The notes: generated by a model from the sequence alone, not told the origin. 64,000 nucleotides of DNA from DATCJA01 sp963814955 (GCA_963814955.1 CAWFEX010000004.1:558001-622000), one strand, 5' to 3'. Shown: positions 54,433 through 63,302, counted from the stretch's first letter. Numbers and translations are program-made.

Positions 54433-54954
54433 GTGGCTGACGAGCGTTCCCGCGAACGCGATTACGCGCGGCGGCACCTGCGTTTCGGATGGTGGTCGCT
54501 GGCGGTCTTCGCTACGCTCGGGCTGGTGCTCGAGACGTTTCATGGCTTCAAGGTGCGAGCCTATCTTGATGTGTCGAACGAAACGCGTCGCCTGATGTGG
54601 ACGCTCGCGCATGCTCACGGCACGCTGCTCTCGCTCGTCCACGTCATCTTCGGATTGAGCGTTCGCGTGGCGCCAGAGATCAGCGCCCGCGAGCGGCCGC
54701 TGATCTCGTGGTGCTTGATTGGCGCTTCTCTGCTCCTGCCCGGCGGATTCTTTCTCGGCGGCGTGACGTTTTACGGAGGCGATCCGGGCGTTGGAGTGCT
54801 GCTGGTGCCCGTCGGCGCGGTGTCGGTGATCATCGCGGTTATCCTGCTCGCGCGCCTGGCAGGGACATCGTTCGAAGGACGTGGTGCGGGCCAACCTGGA
54901 GCATCACGAGGCAGGCGGGAACCGCCCGGAAGGGGGGTCAGACCCCGGGTCTGA
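54433..54954 (+). CDS. Four-helix membrane protein, likely partner of the octahaem cytochrome
   Basis: 173 residues from GTG 54433, 11 bases after the cytochrome stop. About four helices (FGWWSLAVFATLGLVLETFHG, AHAHGTLLSLVHVIFGLSV, LISWCLIGASLLLPGGFFL, VGVLLVPVGAVSVIIAVIL). His residues in helix 2 (LAHAHG, SLVHV) could be haem or quinone ligands. The basic C-terminal tail overlaps a palindrome. I do not recognise the family. Gene order suggests it anchors or exchanges electrons with the cytochrome. Confidence 0.7.
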   Translation: MADERSRERDYARRHLRFGWWSLAVFATLGLVLETFHGFKVRAYLDVSNETRRLMWTLAHAHGTLLSLVHVIFGLSVRVAPEISARERPLISWCLIGASLLLPGGFFLGGVTFYGGDPGVGVLLVPVGAVSVIIAVILLARLAGTSFEGRGAGQPGASRGRREPPGRGVRPRV

Positions 54955-54957
54955 CCC
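54935..54957. terminator. Near-perfect 23-base palindrome at the convergent gene ends
   Basis: GGGTCAGACCC and its reverse complement flank a single C (54935-54957), an 11-bp stem. It overlaps the stop of the membrane-protein gene and lies 8 bases before the stop of the convergent cupin gene. It resembles a repeated GGGGTCAGACCCC element found in many genomes, and can act as a bidirectional terminator. Confidence 0.55.
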
Positions 54958-54964
54958 TGCTTCG

Positions 54965-55498
54965 CTACTTCGGTCGCGTGATCTCGAAGACGATGAACTT
55001 GAGTGTGGGGGTTGCCGCCACGATCTCGTGCGGCACGTTCTCGGGGATCAGCAAGAAGTCGCCGGGTCCTACGCGGTGGTCGGTGCCGCCGACGATCGCC
55101 TTTCCAAAAACGTTGCCGGGCGCTTGCGTGGCGGTGCCGGCAGTGGGGGCCGCCGCACCCTCGATCTTGCCCCCGGTCCTGATGGTCGCGGTGCCATCGA
55201 TGACCGCCCACATTTCGCCCTCCTGCTGATGGATGGCAGGCCGCTGGGGCAGCTTGCGGTGCTCGATCGAGAGGCGCCAGACACCGATCCGTTCGACGAT
55301 CGTATGTTCCTGAGTGGGGCGGTCCTCGGTCATCTTCGTGAGCTGCGTCCGGATTTCGTTAGCCGTCAGAAGCGTCGCGATGTTGTCGTTTGACGGCGCA
55401 CGCGGCGCAGCCGGAGCAGCTCCTCTGCCGGCCTGCTGCATCGAGGCGGACGCTGAGAGCATCAGGATGAAGCCGCAGACGGTTACGATGGTTCGCAT
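54965..55498 (-). CDS. Exported cupin-domain protein
   Basis: 177 residues, GGAGGAAC before ATG 55498. Signal peptide ending ASMQQ. Single cupin barrel: AIHQQEGEMWAVIDGTATI (motif 1 with His and Glu) and VGPGDFLLIPENVPHEIV (motif 2 with His), so a metal could be bound. Exported single-domain cupins are frequent in this lineage with unknown substrates. The final residues are KFIVFEITRPK. Confidence 0.82.
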   Translation of the reverse strand: MRTIVTVCGFILMLSASASMQQAGRGAAPAAPRAPSNDNIATLLTANEIRTQLTKMTEDRPTQEHTIVERIGVWRLSIEHRKLPQRPAIHQQEGEMWAVIDGTATIRTGGKIEGAAAPTAGTATQAPGNVFGKAIVGGTDHRVGPGDFLLIPENVPHEIVAATPTLKFIVFEITRPK

Positions 55499-55674
55499 GT
55501 AAGTTCCTCCGTTCATGACCGTAGTGGCCGGCTATGAGAGCCGGCTTCATCGAATTGTGAAGTATCCCGCGACAACGGTCGGGAGTCTACGGCCACGTAA
55601 GTCGAACGAATGTCTCAAATTGTCGTAGCGGATGACGACTGCATTCCTTGCGCGGAAGAATGCGCGGGCCCGAT

Positions 55675-56817
55675 TTATCGCAGCTGCCTGGCGCGCACGT
55701 ACACGATCATGCCGATGAGGACGCCATAAACCACGGTGATAATCGAGAGCGCCATGAAGCGCATATACGCGGCACGCCCTATCACGTCGTAAATGCTCAG
55801 GCCGACAACCGCCAGGCATGTAACCGTCGTCATTTGAAGCAGCCGGCTGAATCGTGGCAGCACATCGACGAGAAGCATGATCGCTGGCGTCGAGAGCAAC
55901 AGAACGTAGTCCCACCCCTGCGGTGACAGGAGCGCCACCGTTGTGAGGAGCAGCGCCACTTCCAGATACTCCGGCATGGCCCGCGACCGCCGCATCGCGA
56001 TGACAGCGGCGCAGAGGCCGAGCAGCGCGGCGCTCGTGACAACGGTCAGCCCGTCGGCGGCCGAGCCCGGGCCCAGCCACTTGATGGACGTCGCGGCGAT
56101 CGAAATGTTGTCCTGGTTCGTCAGATTCTCCGGCGTCGAGCTCGTCACCGTCTGCCACCATGCCTGGAGAAGATCGAAATTCCCGTCCAGCCCATACGCA
56201 ATCGCCGGTCCCAACAGCGCCAGCACCAGGATCGCGACACACGCGATTGCGGCGCGAAACTGCCTTGTCGCGAGCAGGTAGGGCAGGAACAACAGGCCGT
56301 ACGGCTTGACGAGCGTCGCCGCCCCAAAAGTCGCCCCGGCACCCACGCTGCGCCGTTTCTGAAGCTGCGCGAGCGCCGCCATGGCAACAACACCGAACAG
56401 CAGGTTTGCCTGTCCGAGCTCCAGCTCGTGAGCGTAAAACTTGCCAAGCACCACTATCGTGGCGATGACTATGAGCGGCGCCGGCACGATGCGCGAGGGA
56501 AGCTCCCGTACCGACAAGGTGAGCAGCGCCGCAAGCACACCGACGGACGCGGCAAACCAGAGTGCCTTAGCGGTTGCGACTGGAAGCGCGGCGAACGGCA
56601 TGAACACGAACGCAGACGCGGGAAGATACTTGAACTGGTAGTGCTCGTCGCTCGCTCGGTACAACGGTTCGGTGGCAGCCGCGCGAGCGCCGGCGGTCCG
56701 ATAGACCTCGAAGTCCACCATCTTGTTGCGGACGCGCGACGTGTACGCAGCCACCGCAAGGCAGATCGTGAGTGCTGCGATGGCTGCGGCGCGGATGTGT
56801 GTGGCGCGGCGTCTCAC
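55675..56817 (-). CDS. GT87-type membrane glycosyltransferase (DUF2029)
   Basis: 380 residues, about ten helices. The first external loop has VDFEVYRTAGARAA, containing the Asp expected for GT-C fold catalysis, then FKYLPASAFVFMPFAALP. Later TLVKPYGLLFLPYLLA and SPQGWDYVLLLSTPA are typical of GT87/DUF2029. It probably uses a polyprenyl-phosphate sugar to mannosylate or arabinosylate a cell-envelope glycan. It lies downstream of the hydrolase gene on the same strand with a 25-base gap; no clear operon role. Confidence 0.8.
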   Translation of the reverse strand: MRRRATHIRAAAIAALTICLAVAAYTSRVRNKMVDFEVYRTAGARAAATEPLYRASDEHYQFKYLPASAFVFMPFAALPVATAKALWFAASVGVLAALLTLSVRELPSRIVPAPLIVIATIVVLGKFYAHELELGQANLLFGVVAMAALAQLQKRRSVGAGATFGAATLVKPYGLLFLPYLLATRQFRAAIACVAILVLALLGPAIAYGLDGNFDLLQAWWQTVTSSTPENLTNQDNISIAATSIKWLGPGSAADGLTVVTSAALLGLCAAVIAMRRSRAMPEYLEVALLLTTVALLSPQGWDYVLLLSTPAIMLLVDVLPRFSRLLQMTTVTCLAVVGLSIYDVIGRAAYMRFMALSIITVVYGVLIGMIVYVRARQLR

Positions 56818-56842
56818 GCGCGTTGAATCGGCAGATGTCCGT

Positions 56843-57541
56843 TCAGGTCTGTTGCGGCGCGCCGAGATGTTGCCCGAAGAAGCTCAGCGTGCGCTGCCAG
56901 GCGGTTTCGGCGGCCGACGGGTCGTATTTGATGGGAATCGGTGGATCCTTGATGGTCTCGTTGCCGAACGCGTGCTGCGCGTGATACCGGTGAAAGGTGT
57001 ACGGCTTTCCCGCTGCCTTCAGCTTCTCCTCCAAAGCATCGACCTGCGCAATGGGGAAAAACGCATCTTCGGTGGCGAAATGTCCCATGAGCGGCGCGCC
57101 GATCTTCGTTGCGTCGATGTATTCGAGCGGCGGAAAACCGTACCAGGTCACGGCGGCGTCCGCCTCTGGCACATGCACCGCTGACAGCAGAGTGAGCGCG
57201 CCTCCCATGCAGAAACCGACGACTCCGACCCGTTCGCTGGTCTTTTTCAGATGTTGAACGGCGCCGCGGATGTCCTGACCGGCGGCGTCACCGAAATTCA
57301 GGTTGTTCATCAGGTGCTCGGCCTCTTTCGCATCGAGCCCGAGCTGCCCGCGATAGAGATCCGGAACGAGCGCCCGATAACCCCGAGCGGCCAGTCTGTT
57401 CGCGACACCCTTGATCTGGTCGTTCAATCCCCACCACTCCTGAATGACGACGACGCCTGGGGCGCGATTGCCTGAGGTAGGTTCGACATAGAACCCCTCA
57501 CACTCCTTGCCGTCTGGACGCGTGTATTTGATTTGGCTCAT
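56843..57541 (-). CDS. Dienelactone hydrolase family protein
   Basis: 232 residues, alpha/beta hydrolase. Nucleophile Cys in GVVGFCMGGALTLL, oxyanion region VVVIQEWWGLNDQIKG, acid Asp in HFATEDAFFP and His in YHAQHAFGNE form the expected Cys-His-Asp triad. Cytoplasmic, no signal peptide. It hydrolyses dienelactone or related small esters. Not grouped with the other catabolic genes in the window. Confidence 0.9.
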   Translation of the reverse strand: MSQIKYTRPDGKECEGFYVEPTSGNRAPGVVVIQEWWGLNDQIKGVANRLAARGYRALVPDLYRGQLGLDAKEAEHLMNNLNFGDAAGQDIRGAVQHLKKTSERVGVVGFCMGGALTLLSAVHVPEADAAVTWYGFPPLEYIDATKIGAPLMGHFATEDAFFPIAQVDALEEKLKAAGKPYTFHRYHAQHAFGNETIKDPPIPIKYDPSAAETAWQRTLSFFGQHLGAPQQT

Positions 57542-57697
57542 CGCGGGATTCTACAATGCTCCGTCACGAGAAACGGAATTTCGGCCGACGAGTTGATGGA
57601 GCGACTCCACTCAATCGCCTCCGTGCAATAGAAGACTTGGTGCGCCCGCCTGACGACCGCCTGCCGACCTTGAACATTCTGATTTGGAGCAACGACC

Positions 57698-58573
57698 ATG
57701 AACCAGGACAGCGGCACAGAACACGCGAAGGACGAGGTCGTTGTTGCTCGAAACGTCGTGGGCGATGTGGATGGCCTCGATCAGCGGGAGCCCTGGAATG
57801 GCCTGTTGGCCAGCGCCGGGCCGCGCGATCACATAGTTCAGCTCTATCAGGATCAGCAGTTTCTCAATCGCGCTGTTTGTCGCTTTGCAGCTTCCGCCAT
57901 CGCCAACGGCGAGGGCGTTATCCTCGTCCCGACGGCGGCCCATTGGGATGCCTTTCGTCCGCGGTTGGAGGCGGAAGGCGTGGACACACAAGCTGCCCAG
58001 GACTGTGGACAGCTCACCGTCGTTGACGCCGACGAGCTCCTGCCTCAGTTCATGCGCGACGCCATGCCTGACGCTCCCGTATTCCTGGGACTGGCCGCGG
58101 ATGTGATCGCCAGGGCGCGCGCCGGCGGCCGCTACCCGAAGGTTCGCTGGTGGGGCGAAATGGTGAACGTCCTTTGGGAGCGAGGGGACGTCGCTGCCAG
58201 CATGGACCTCGAGGATCAGTTCCACCGTCTCGCCCATGAGCACGAGATCGCGATCTTCTGTTCATTCGTCATGGACAATTTCAATGGCGAAGTACATTCC
58301 CGGATGCTGCCACGGCTCGGCCAAAACCATTCGCACCTCATTCCAGTGGAGGATTACTTACGCCTCGAACGGGCAGTAGCCAATGCCCTCCGCGAAACGG
58401 TGGGCGCGGACGAGGCCCGTGTGCTTGAAGAACAGCTCCTCGCCCGCGCTCCGTCGCCATTCCAGATGCCGCGTTCCCAGGCGCTGCTCCTTGCCTTGCG
58501 TGAGACGCTCCCGGTGGTGGCCGACTCTGTGCTGACACGGAGCCGCAGACTTTACCAGGCGTCGATGGACTGA
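57698..58573 (+). CDS. MEDS-domain sensor protein
   Basis: 291 residues. The MEDS domain (methanogen/methylotroph DcmR sensory, about 35-215) shows DHIVQLYQDQQFLNRAVCRF, GEGVILVPTAAHWDAF, PKVRWWGEMVNVLWERG and the end EIAIFCSFVMDNFN. Such domains are usually fused to histidine kinases; here it stands alone with a C-terminal helical segment of about 70 residues. It may be a stress or small-molecule sensor acting by protein contact. It stands alone: 492 bases without a supported gene follow. Confidence 0.8.
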   Translation: MNQDSGTEHAKDEVVVARNVVGDVDGLDQREPWNGLLASAGPRDHIVQLYQDQQFLNRAVCRFAASAIANGEGVILVPTAAHWDAFRPRLEAEGVDTQAAQDCGQLTVVDADELLPQFMRDAMPDAPVFLGLAADVIARARAGGRYPKVRWWGEMVNVLWERGDVAASMDLEDQFHRLAHEHEIAIFCSFVMDNFNGEVHSRMLPRLGQNHSHLIPVEDYLRLERAVANALRETVGADEARVLEEQLLARAPSPFQMPRSQALLLALRETLPVVADSVLTRSRRLYQASMD

Positions 58574-59012
58574 GTCAGTAACGACGCGATCCGAGTCGGG
58601 TCAGCGCTCGCCCGGCGATCGACGCGAGAGCGCCAATGCGGACTCGGCCAGCTGGCCGCCCAAGGTTAGTGTGCAGGTTGACCGAACAGCCCACTGGCCG
58701 TCTTCAGCGCGGCGGGACCGGTTGCGCGGCTATTCAGTCCTGCGTGTCTTTCGAACCGCTTGACCCGCCGGCGACCCGTCGGTGCGGATCGTAGACGGCA
58801 TGGGTTGTACGAGGACGAGAACGGCGGAGTCACGCTCACCTAATCGTTCAAGCGCGCCGGCGATGGTCTGCCAGGGGTTCTGAGGTAAAGAGACCAGGTT
58901 CTTCTTCCCTCCCTTTTTCGTCGTGATCGTCGGCATGGCCGTTGTTATCGGCGCGTGACGCCCCGTCCAGCATCCGCAGCATGCAGTTGGCGTAAACGCC
59001 TGGAGGATCAAC
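58574..59012. other. Intergenic stretch without a supported gene
   Basis: Between the MEDS gene and the BlaI promoter. A minus-strand open frame of about 90 codons here has only a TTG start, no signal peptide and no recognised motif. I see no repeats or hairpins of note. Confidence 0.5.
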
Positions 59013-59058
59013 TACGAAGGATTTCGTATTGACATCTACGAACGATTTCGTAGATACT
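59013..59058 (+). promoter_or_regulatory. BlaI-family promoter with two palindromic operators
   Basis: Two palindromes, TACGAAGGATTTCGTA (59013-59028) and TCTACGAACGATTTCGTAGA (59035-59054), are centred about 24 bases apart. TTGACA at 59029-59034 is a consensus -35, and a weak -10 (AGATAC/TAGATA) sits at 59051-59057. The second operator covers the spacer and the -10. The start codon at 59066 is so close that the mRNA may be leaderless. BlaI-type repressors bind such paired dyads. Confidence 0.75.
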
Positions 59059-59065
59059 GCCGTCC

Positions 59066-59446
59066 ATGGTCACACGTCCCAACAAGAGGCCGACTGACGC
59101 CGAGCTTGCCATCCTGCGCGTGCTCTGGGCGCGAGGGCCCAGCACGGTGCGCGAAGTGGCGCGCGAGATGGGGCGGGAAGGCGCTTACACGACGATTCTG
59201 AAACTGCTGCAGATCATGACCGAGAAGCGCCTCGTCCGTCGGGACGAGTCACCGCGTACGCATGTGTACGAGGCGGCCTGGACCCAGGGCGAGACCCAGC
59301 AGCAGCTCGTTACGGATCTGCTCGATCGAGTGTTCGACGGATCGGCCAGCAGGCTGGTGATGCAGGCACTGGCATCGAAAAAGACGTCTCGCAAGGAACT
59401 GGCCGAGATTCGCAAATTGCTGGATCAACAGCGGGGAGGGCGGTGA
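59066..59446 (+). CDS. BlaI/MecI/CopY-family repressor
   Basis: 126 residues. Winged-helix domain (PTDAELAILRVLWARGPSTV, AYTTILKLLQIMTEKRLV) and a C-terminal dimerisation helix (SRKELAEIRKLLDQQ). It is probably a repressor of its own operon at the two dyads directly upstream. It is normally cleaved or released when the partner M56 membrane protease is activated, and that partner is encoded next (stop and start overlap). Length is normal for the family. Confidence 0.9.
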   Translation: MVTRPNKRPTDAELAILRVLWARGPSTVREVAREMGREGAYTTILKLLQIMTEKRLVRRDESPRTHVYEAAWTQGETQQQLVTDLLDRVFDGSASRLVMQALASKKTSRKELAEIRKLLDQQRGGR

Positions 59447-61251
59447 TGAATCCCTGGACGCACGTGATTGGCTGGACGTTGATTCACTTCGTATGGCAAG
59501 GTGCGGGCCTGGCCATTGCTGCCGCAATTGCGTTGCGGCTCTGTCGAAACCGATCCCCGAACACCCGTTACGCCATTGCGTGCGTTGGACTGGCGGCGAT
59601 GCTGGCATCGCCGGTGATCAGCGCACGCGTCCTGATGGCGCCTGATTTGCGCATGTCGGTTGCAGGCCCTGTCCAAACCATCCCAACGCCTGCAACGCTG
59701 TCGGCCGCGGTGCGCAGCTGGACGACCGAGGGCGCCGTTTCGATGCAGGCGGTTCGGGCCGGCGTAGACGCGCTGCTTCCGGTCATTGTCTTCGCCTGGC
59801 TCGCCGGCGTTGCGGTGCTCATCGTCCGTTTGACTCGTGGGCTGTGGCACGTGCGGCGTCTGCAGGTGCGATCACTGGTGGCCGACGCCTCGCGCTGGCA
59901 GATCGCGGCCGAACGGATCGCATCAAGACTCGGGTTACGAGTGGCCGTCCACGTCGTCGAGTCGGCGATTGTCGAAACGCCGGCTGTCGTTGGCTGGCTG
60001 CGTCCGGTGATTCTGCTGCCTGTTGCGGCTCTCGCCAATCTGACCACCTCTCAAGTTGAAGCGATCCTCGCGCACGAGCTGATTCACATACGGCGGCACG
60101 ATTACCTGGTCAACGTCGTCCAGACAGTGGCCGAGACGCTCTTGTTCTTCCATCCGGGTGTGTGGTGGATTTCGGGACAAATCCGCGAGGAGCGCGAGCA
60201 TTGTTGTGACGACGTCGCCGTGGAGGTGTGCGGCGATCCGGTGGAGTATGTGGCAGCCTTGGCGGAGCTTGAAGCCTGGCGGTCGCGGGAAACCACGCTG
60301 GCGCTCGCCGCTACCGGCGGTTCGCTCCTCGGTCGCGTGCGGCGCATCCTGAAAGTCCCTGTCCGCCATGAAACACTTACGCCGAGCTGGGTCGTGACGC
60401 TGGCCTTGACGTTCGTCATGGCTGGTGTGATGGGCAGCATCTTTGTGTCGTCGTTTGGCCCAGGGAGCGGGGTGCCGGCTCGCATGGCTGCCAGTCAGCA
60501 GGGTGTCGAGTCGATAGCGTCACCAGACACCTTCGCCTGGCAGGTCCACAAAACCGATCACTTCGACGTCCACTATTACGCCGCGCTTGCACCGCTTCTC
60601 GAACCAGCGGCGGTGTCAGCGGAGCGTGCGTATCAGAAAGTCAGCTCAGAGCTGCAGTACAGCCTTCCGTTCAGGGTGCCGCTGGTTCTGTTCAAGACAC
60701 GTAGCGACTTCGCGCAGCAGACCATCGTTCCAGGACTCGCAGAGGCGATTGCGCGAGGAGACGTCACGTCTTTTTCGGAGCACAGGCGTAATCGAATCGT
60801 CATTCTGGCGGAGGAGGAGCCCGATGCGCTGTATCGCCAAATCACCCACGAGCTGACCCATGTGTTCGCGTTCGACATCATCCCGCGCTCCACGGGAAAC
60901 TCCCGTCGCGTACCCTCATGGATCGACGAAGGGTTAGCCGAGTACATGACCGGTGCTTGGGACCCAGACAGCTTGAGTTGGATACGCGACTTGGTCACGG
61001 CGGACAACGTCCCGAAGATGACTGCGCTTACGGGAAGCGGGGATCATCAGGTCGCCGCCTACCTGGGCCATGCCGTCTTCGAATTCGTCGAAGCCGAATA
61101 CGGAAAGGGCGCTGTCTGGCCGTTCCTCCTTGAAGTTCGGAGGAGCGTCGTCGACGGCGGCGGGGACATTTATCAGGCAGCCTTCAACAGGACGCCCGAG
61201 GAGTTCGATTCGGCGTTCGCGCAGTACCTCCGGAGGCGATTCAGTCCGTGA
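59446..61251 (+). CDS. BlaR1-like M56 metallopeptidase fused to a second HExxH peptidase domain
   Basis: 601 residues from ATG 59446; GTG 59443 is an alternative, both overlapping the blaI stop. Helices at about 8-28, 35-54, 100-122 and 315-335 frame the M56 domain with zinc motif AHELIHIRRHDYL (His210, Glu211, His214). In place of a penicillin-binding sensor domain there is a C-terminal region (about 350-601) with a second zinc site THELTHVFAF (His468, Glu469, His472) and WIDEGLAEY, as in peptidase MA-like gluzincins (DUF1570). So it carries two potential proteases, one cytoplasmic/membrane and one external. Confidence 0.88.
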   Translation: MNPWTHVIGWTLIHFVWQGAGLAIAAAIALRLCRNRSPNTRYAIACVGLAAMLASPVISARVLMAPDLRMSVAGPVQTIPTPATLSAAVRSWTTEGAVSMQAVRAGVDALLPVIVFAWLAGVAVLIVRLTRGLWHVRRLQVRSLVADASRWQIAAERIASRLGLRVAVHVVESAIVETPAVVGWLRPVILLPVAALANLTTSQVEAILAHELIHIRRHDYLVNVVQTVAETLLFFHPGVWWISGQIREEREHCCDDVAVEVCGDPVEYVAALAELEAWRSRETTLALAATGGSLLGRVRRILKVPVRHETLTPSWVVTLALTFVMAGVMGSIFVSSFGPGSGVPARMAASQQGVESIASPDTFAWQVHKTDHFDVHYYAALAPLLEPAAVSAERAYQKVSSELQYSLPFRVPLVLFKTRSDFAQQTIVPGLAEAIARGDVTSFSEHRRNRIVILAEEEPDALYRQITHELTHVFAFDIIPRSTGNSRRVPSWIDEGLAEYMTGAWDPDSLSWIRDLVTADNVPKMTALTGSGDHQVAAYLGHAVFEFVEAEYGKGAVWPFLLEVRRSVVDGGGDIYQAAFNRTPEEFDSAFAQYLRRRFSP

Positions 61252-61896
61252 TGCCGCCGGCATCGTAGAACCGGTTTGACAACTCGCGTAAGGCGCGGCT
61301 TCAGCAGCCGTCAGAAACGCAAATGCGCGCGCTGGAAGTGACCTCAGGCCTCGCCGCAATTAGCCGAAGATGCGGGATTTGAGAAAGGCTGCAAAGCTGG
61401 GTATCAGCCGCCTTTGATCATGTCATGGGTCATGTCGGCGCCCCAGCGCGACGCGCAGGCGACGACGAGTCGCTGCCGAATTGTCAGGCACGGCCTGCGC
61501 AAATCAACATCTGCGCTCCACCCGCTTAGCCCGCGACAACCATCGTTGCTCAGCGAGCCATAGCAGTCGCACGTCGGCAACATGGCGGCGGCCAGATAGC
61601 TGAATTTATTCCGCTGAGATGTCCACTCAGCCGCATTCGCCGTCATCGGATTCAGCCCGGACATCGGCGCAGTTGGTGCGTTTTTCCCGCCGGTGATCGC
61701 TACTGCGCCTGGCCCGAGACTTGCCTCAAGTGCCTCGGTCGCTCCCTACAACACACATAAGGTGAGTCATCCGGTAACACGCGACGGCGAACCGTTGCAT
61801 GGTCAGCGGACGTGTCTGAACGGCGGCTCTGACATGTCAGTGCCGTGCTGTCCGGAGCTTGGCGTTGCAACGTCGTTGGGCTTAGTCGGAGGAGGA
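61252..61896. other. Intergenic stretch of 645 bases without a supported gene
   Basis: No ORF here has a convincing start, motif or neighbour. An 86-codon minus-strand frame (61404-61664) is Cys-rich but has no family match. Codon usage looks mixed. A possible insertion or decayed region, but no repeats or target duplications are visible. Confidence 0.5.
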
Positions 61897-62376
61897 ATGA
61901 GCGAACGGCCAAAGAGGATTCAACGGCAGCGGGTGCAAGGCTGGAGGCTGCCGCCGAACACGGTCTACGTTGGACGGGAGACGAAATGGGGAGCGCGATG
62001 GATGCCGGCGCACTTCTGGTGGGCCAGAGACCGCACACAGGCGTACATCGATGTGTATCGAGACACCATCGTCCGTCACTTGCAGGACAATCCAAGCTTT
62101 CTTGTGCCGCTCCGCGGCAAGGATCTGGCGTGCTGGTGCCCGCTCGATCAACCGTGTCACGCCGATGTGTTGCTCGACTTAGCGAATCGGTACCCTATGG
62201 ACGAGGACGATCCCCTGCTCCCGCTCAAGTGTCCCGAATGTGACCATGCGCTTGCGCACATCTCCGTGCGCAGCCAGACCATCCTGACAGTGAAGTGCGT
62301 CCATTGTCGTCACATGTGGTCCACCGTCATCTCGATGTTGCCTGAGCATGTTCTCAAGCAGTTGCCACGGCACTAG
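61897..62376 (+). CDS. DUF4326 protein with C-terminal zinc ribbon
   Basis: 159 residues from ATG 61897, just after GGAGGAGGA. DUF4326 region includes NTVYVGRETKWG and RGKDLACWCPLDQPCHADVL (Cys and His cluster). The C-terminal part has CPECDH then CVHCRH, a CxxC...CxxC zinc ribbon. DUF4326 is common on phages and plasmids. A few Cys/His motifs here suggest nucleic-acid or metal binding. It lies next to a PilZ-like gene; its context looks accessory. Confidence 0.75.
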   Translation: MSERPKRIQRQRVQGWRLPPNTVYVGRETKWGARWMPAHFWWARDRTQAYIDVYRDTIVRHLQDNPSFLVPLRGKDLACWCPLDQPCHADVLLDLANRYPMDEDDPLLPLKCPECDHALAHISVRSQTILTVKCVHCRHMWSTVISMLPEHVLKQLPRH

Positions 62377-62546
62377 CGTTTCCTCGCCGCCGGCCGCGTC
62401 GCCACTGTCCTGTTACTTGACCGGACAGATCGTCGCTAGATACCGGTTCGCTGCGCCTTCTCTGGAGCAGTTCGTTGGGCCATGCCACTCATGAGGTCTA
62501 CGGATGACCCGGGCACTCTCTAGTGACTAACTGGATTCGCTCATAG

Positions 62547-62969
62547 TTGACCTTGCATCGCGTGCTATCACCGCGGAACGTGTGTGAGGATGTAGGCAAC
62601 GGCGGTGTGTGGGGGTTCACCCGGCCTGTGGCGACACCTGATACACGAGACTCGCCATCGAAGGTCGATCGACGCCGCGAGCGGCGTTGGCCAGGGATGG
62701 AAGTGCCTCAGCTCCGCAGCGTTCGTATCAAAGACGGGCCCGACGCCGACATCCTCGATGTATCGGCGAGCGGAATCTTATTTCGGACCGGCGAGGATCT
62801 CGTTCCACACGCGAACGTCATGCTCGAGATCGTAGCCGTCGACGCGAGCGCGCTCGTACCCGCATGCGTCGTGTGGTCGCGGCGCATCACGTCCCCGAGC
62901 TTCGTCTGGTACAAAATTGGGTGCCTACTGACGCGCCCTGAGGCTCTGCGGGAAATCGTTGGAGAATGA
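62547..62969 (+). CDS. PilZ-like domain protein
   Basis: The open frame is 140 residues, but the true start is unclear (no ribosome site at 62547). The domain is recognised from RRRERRWPG (the RxxxR arm) and DVSASGILFRTGEDL (the DxSxxG motif), followed by VMLEIVAVDASALVPACVVW. These residues bind cyclic di-GMP in classical PilZ domains; the surrounding residues deviate, so binding is not certain. The stop overlaps the start of the zinc-ribbon gene as ATGA. Confidence 0.6.
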   Translation: MTLHRVLSPRNVCEDVGNGGVWGFTRPVATPDTRDSPSKVDRRRERRWPGMEVPQLRSVRIKDGPDADILDVSASGILFRTGEDLVPHANVMLEIVAVDASALVPACVVWSRRITSPSFVWYKIGCLLTRPEALREIVGE

Positions 62970-63302
62970 GCCCGATACGTTGGCGGCACCGACTGCCGCC
63001 ACCCAGCGACGCCGAAGGTAGCCCACTCGACGCACACGTCATGGAACACGTCGGCTCAGCTACGCAGCTCATTAGCGGCCGCCCTCCAATCCCTATAGAC
63101 TACCCGGACGGATCGATACCTTCCCTCCCCAGAGGACGTCGAACGCGCCACCCATGAACTCTGTTCGCGGTGCCAGCACAGCGATAACAACGTGACCGTC
63201 TCCGTCTTCCACTGGCAGAGCACTCGCCATCTGCACTGGCGTTGCCGCGATTGTAGGCGCGTCTGGTTCAGCCCTGACCGTCGCCAAAGTCCACGCATTT
63301 AG
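62966..63302 (+). CDS. Small zinc-ribbon protein, one frameshift
   Basis: Corrected length 111 residues. The start ATG 62966 overlaps the PilZ-like stop (ATGA). An N-terminal piece (to about 63112) reads MSPIRWRHRLPPPSDAEG. Removing one base near 63112 joins it to RYLPSPEDVERATHELCSRC, then HWRCRDCRRVWF. The two CxxC pairs form a zinc ribbon. Without the correction the ribbon has no start codon. It probably binds nucleic acid or a protein partner. Confidence 0.5.

Noticed and set aside
58730..59011. Minus-strand open frame of about 93 codons upstream of blaI
   Set aside because: TTG start, no ribosome site, no recognised motif, and it would run into the operator region. Could be chance in GC-rich DNA.
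61404..61664. Minus-strand 86-codon frame rich in Cys
   Set aside because: No homology pattern, no coding neighbours, no convincing start context.
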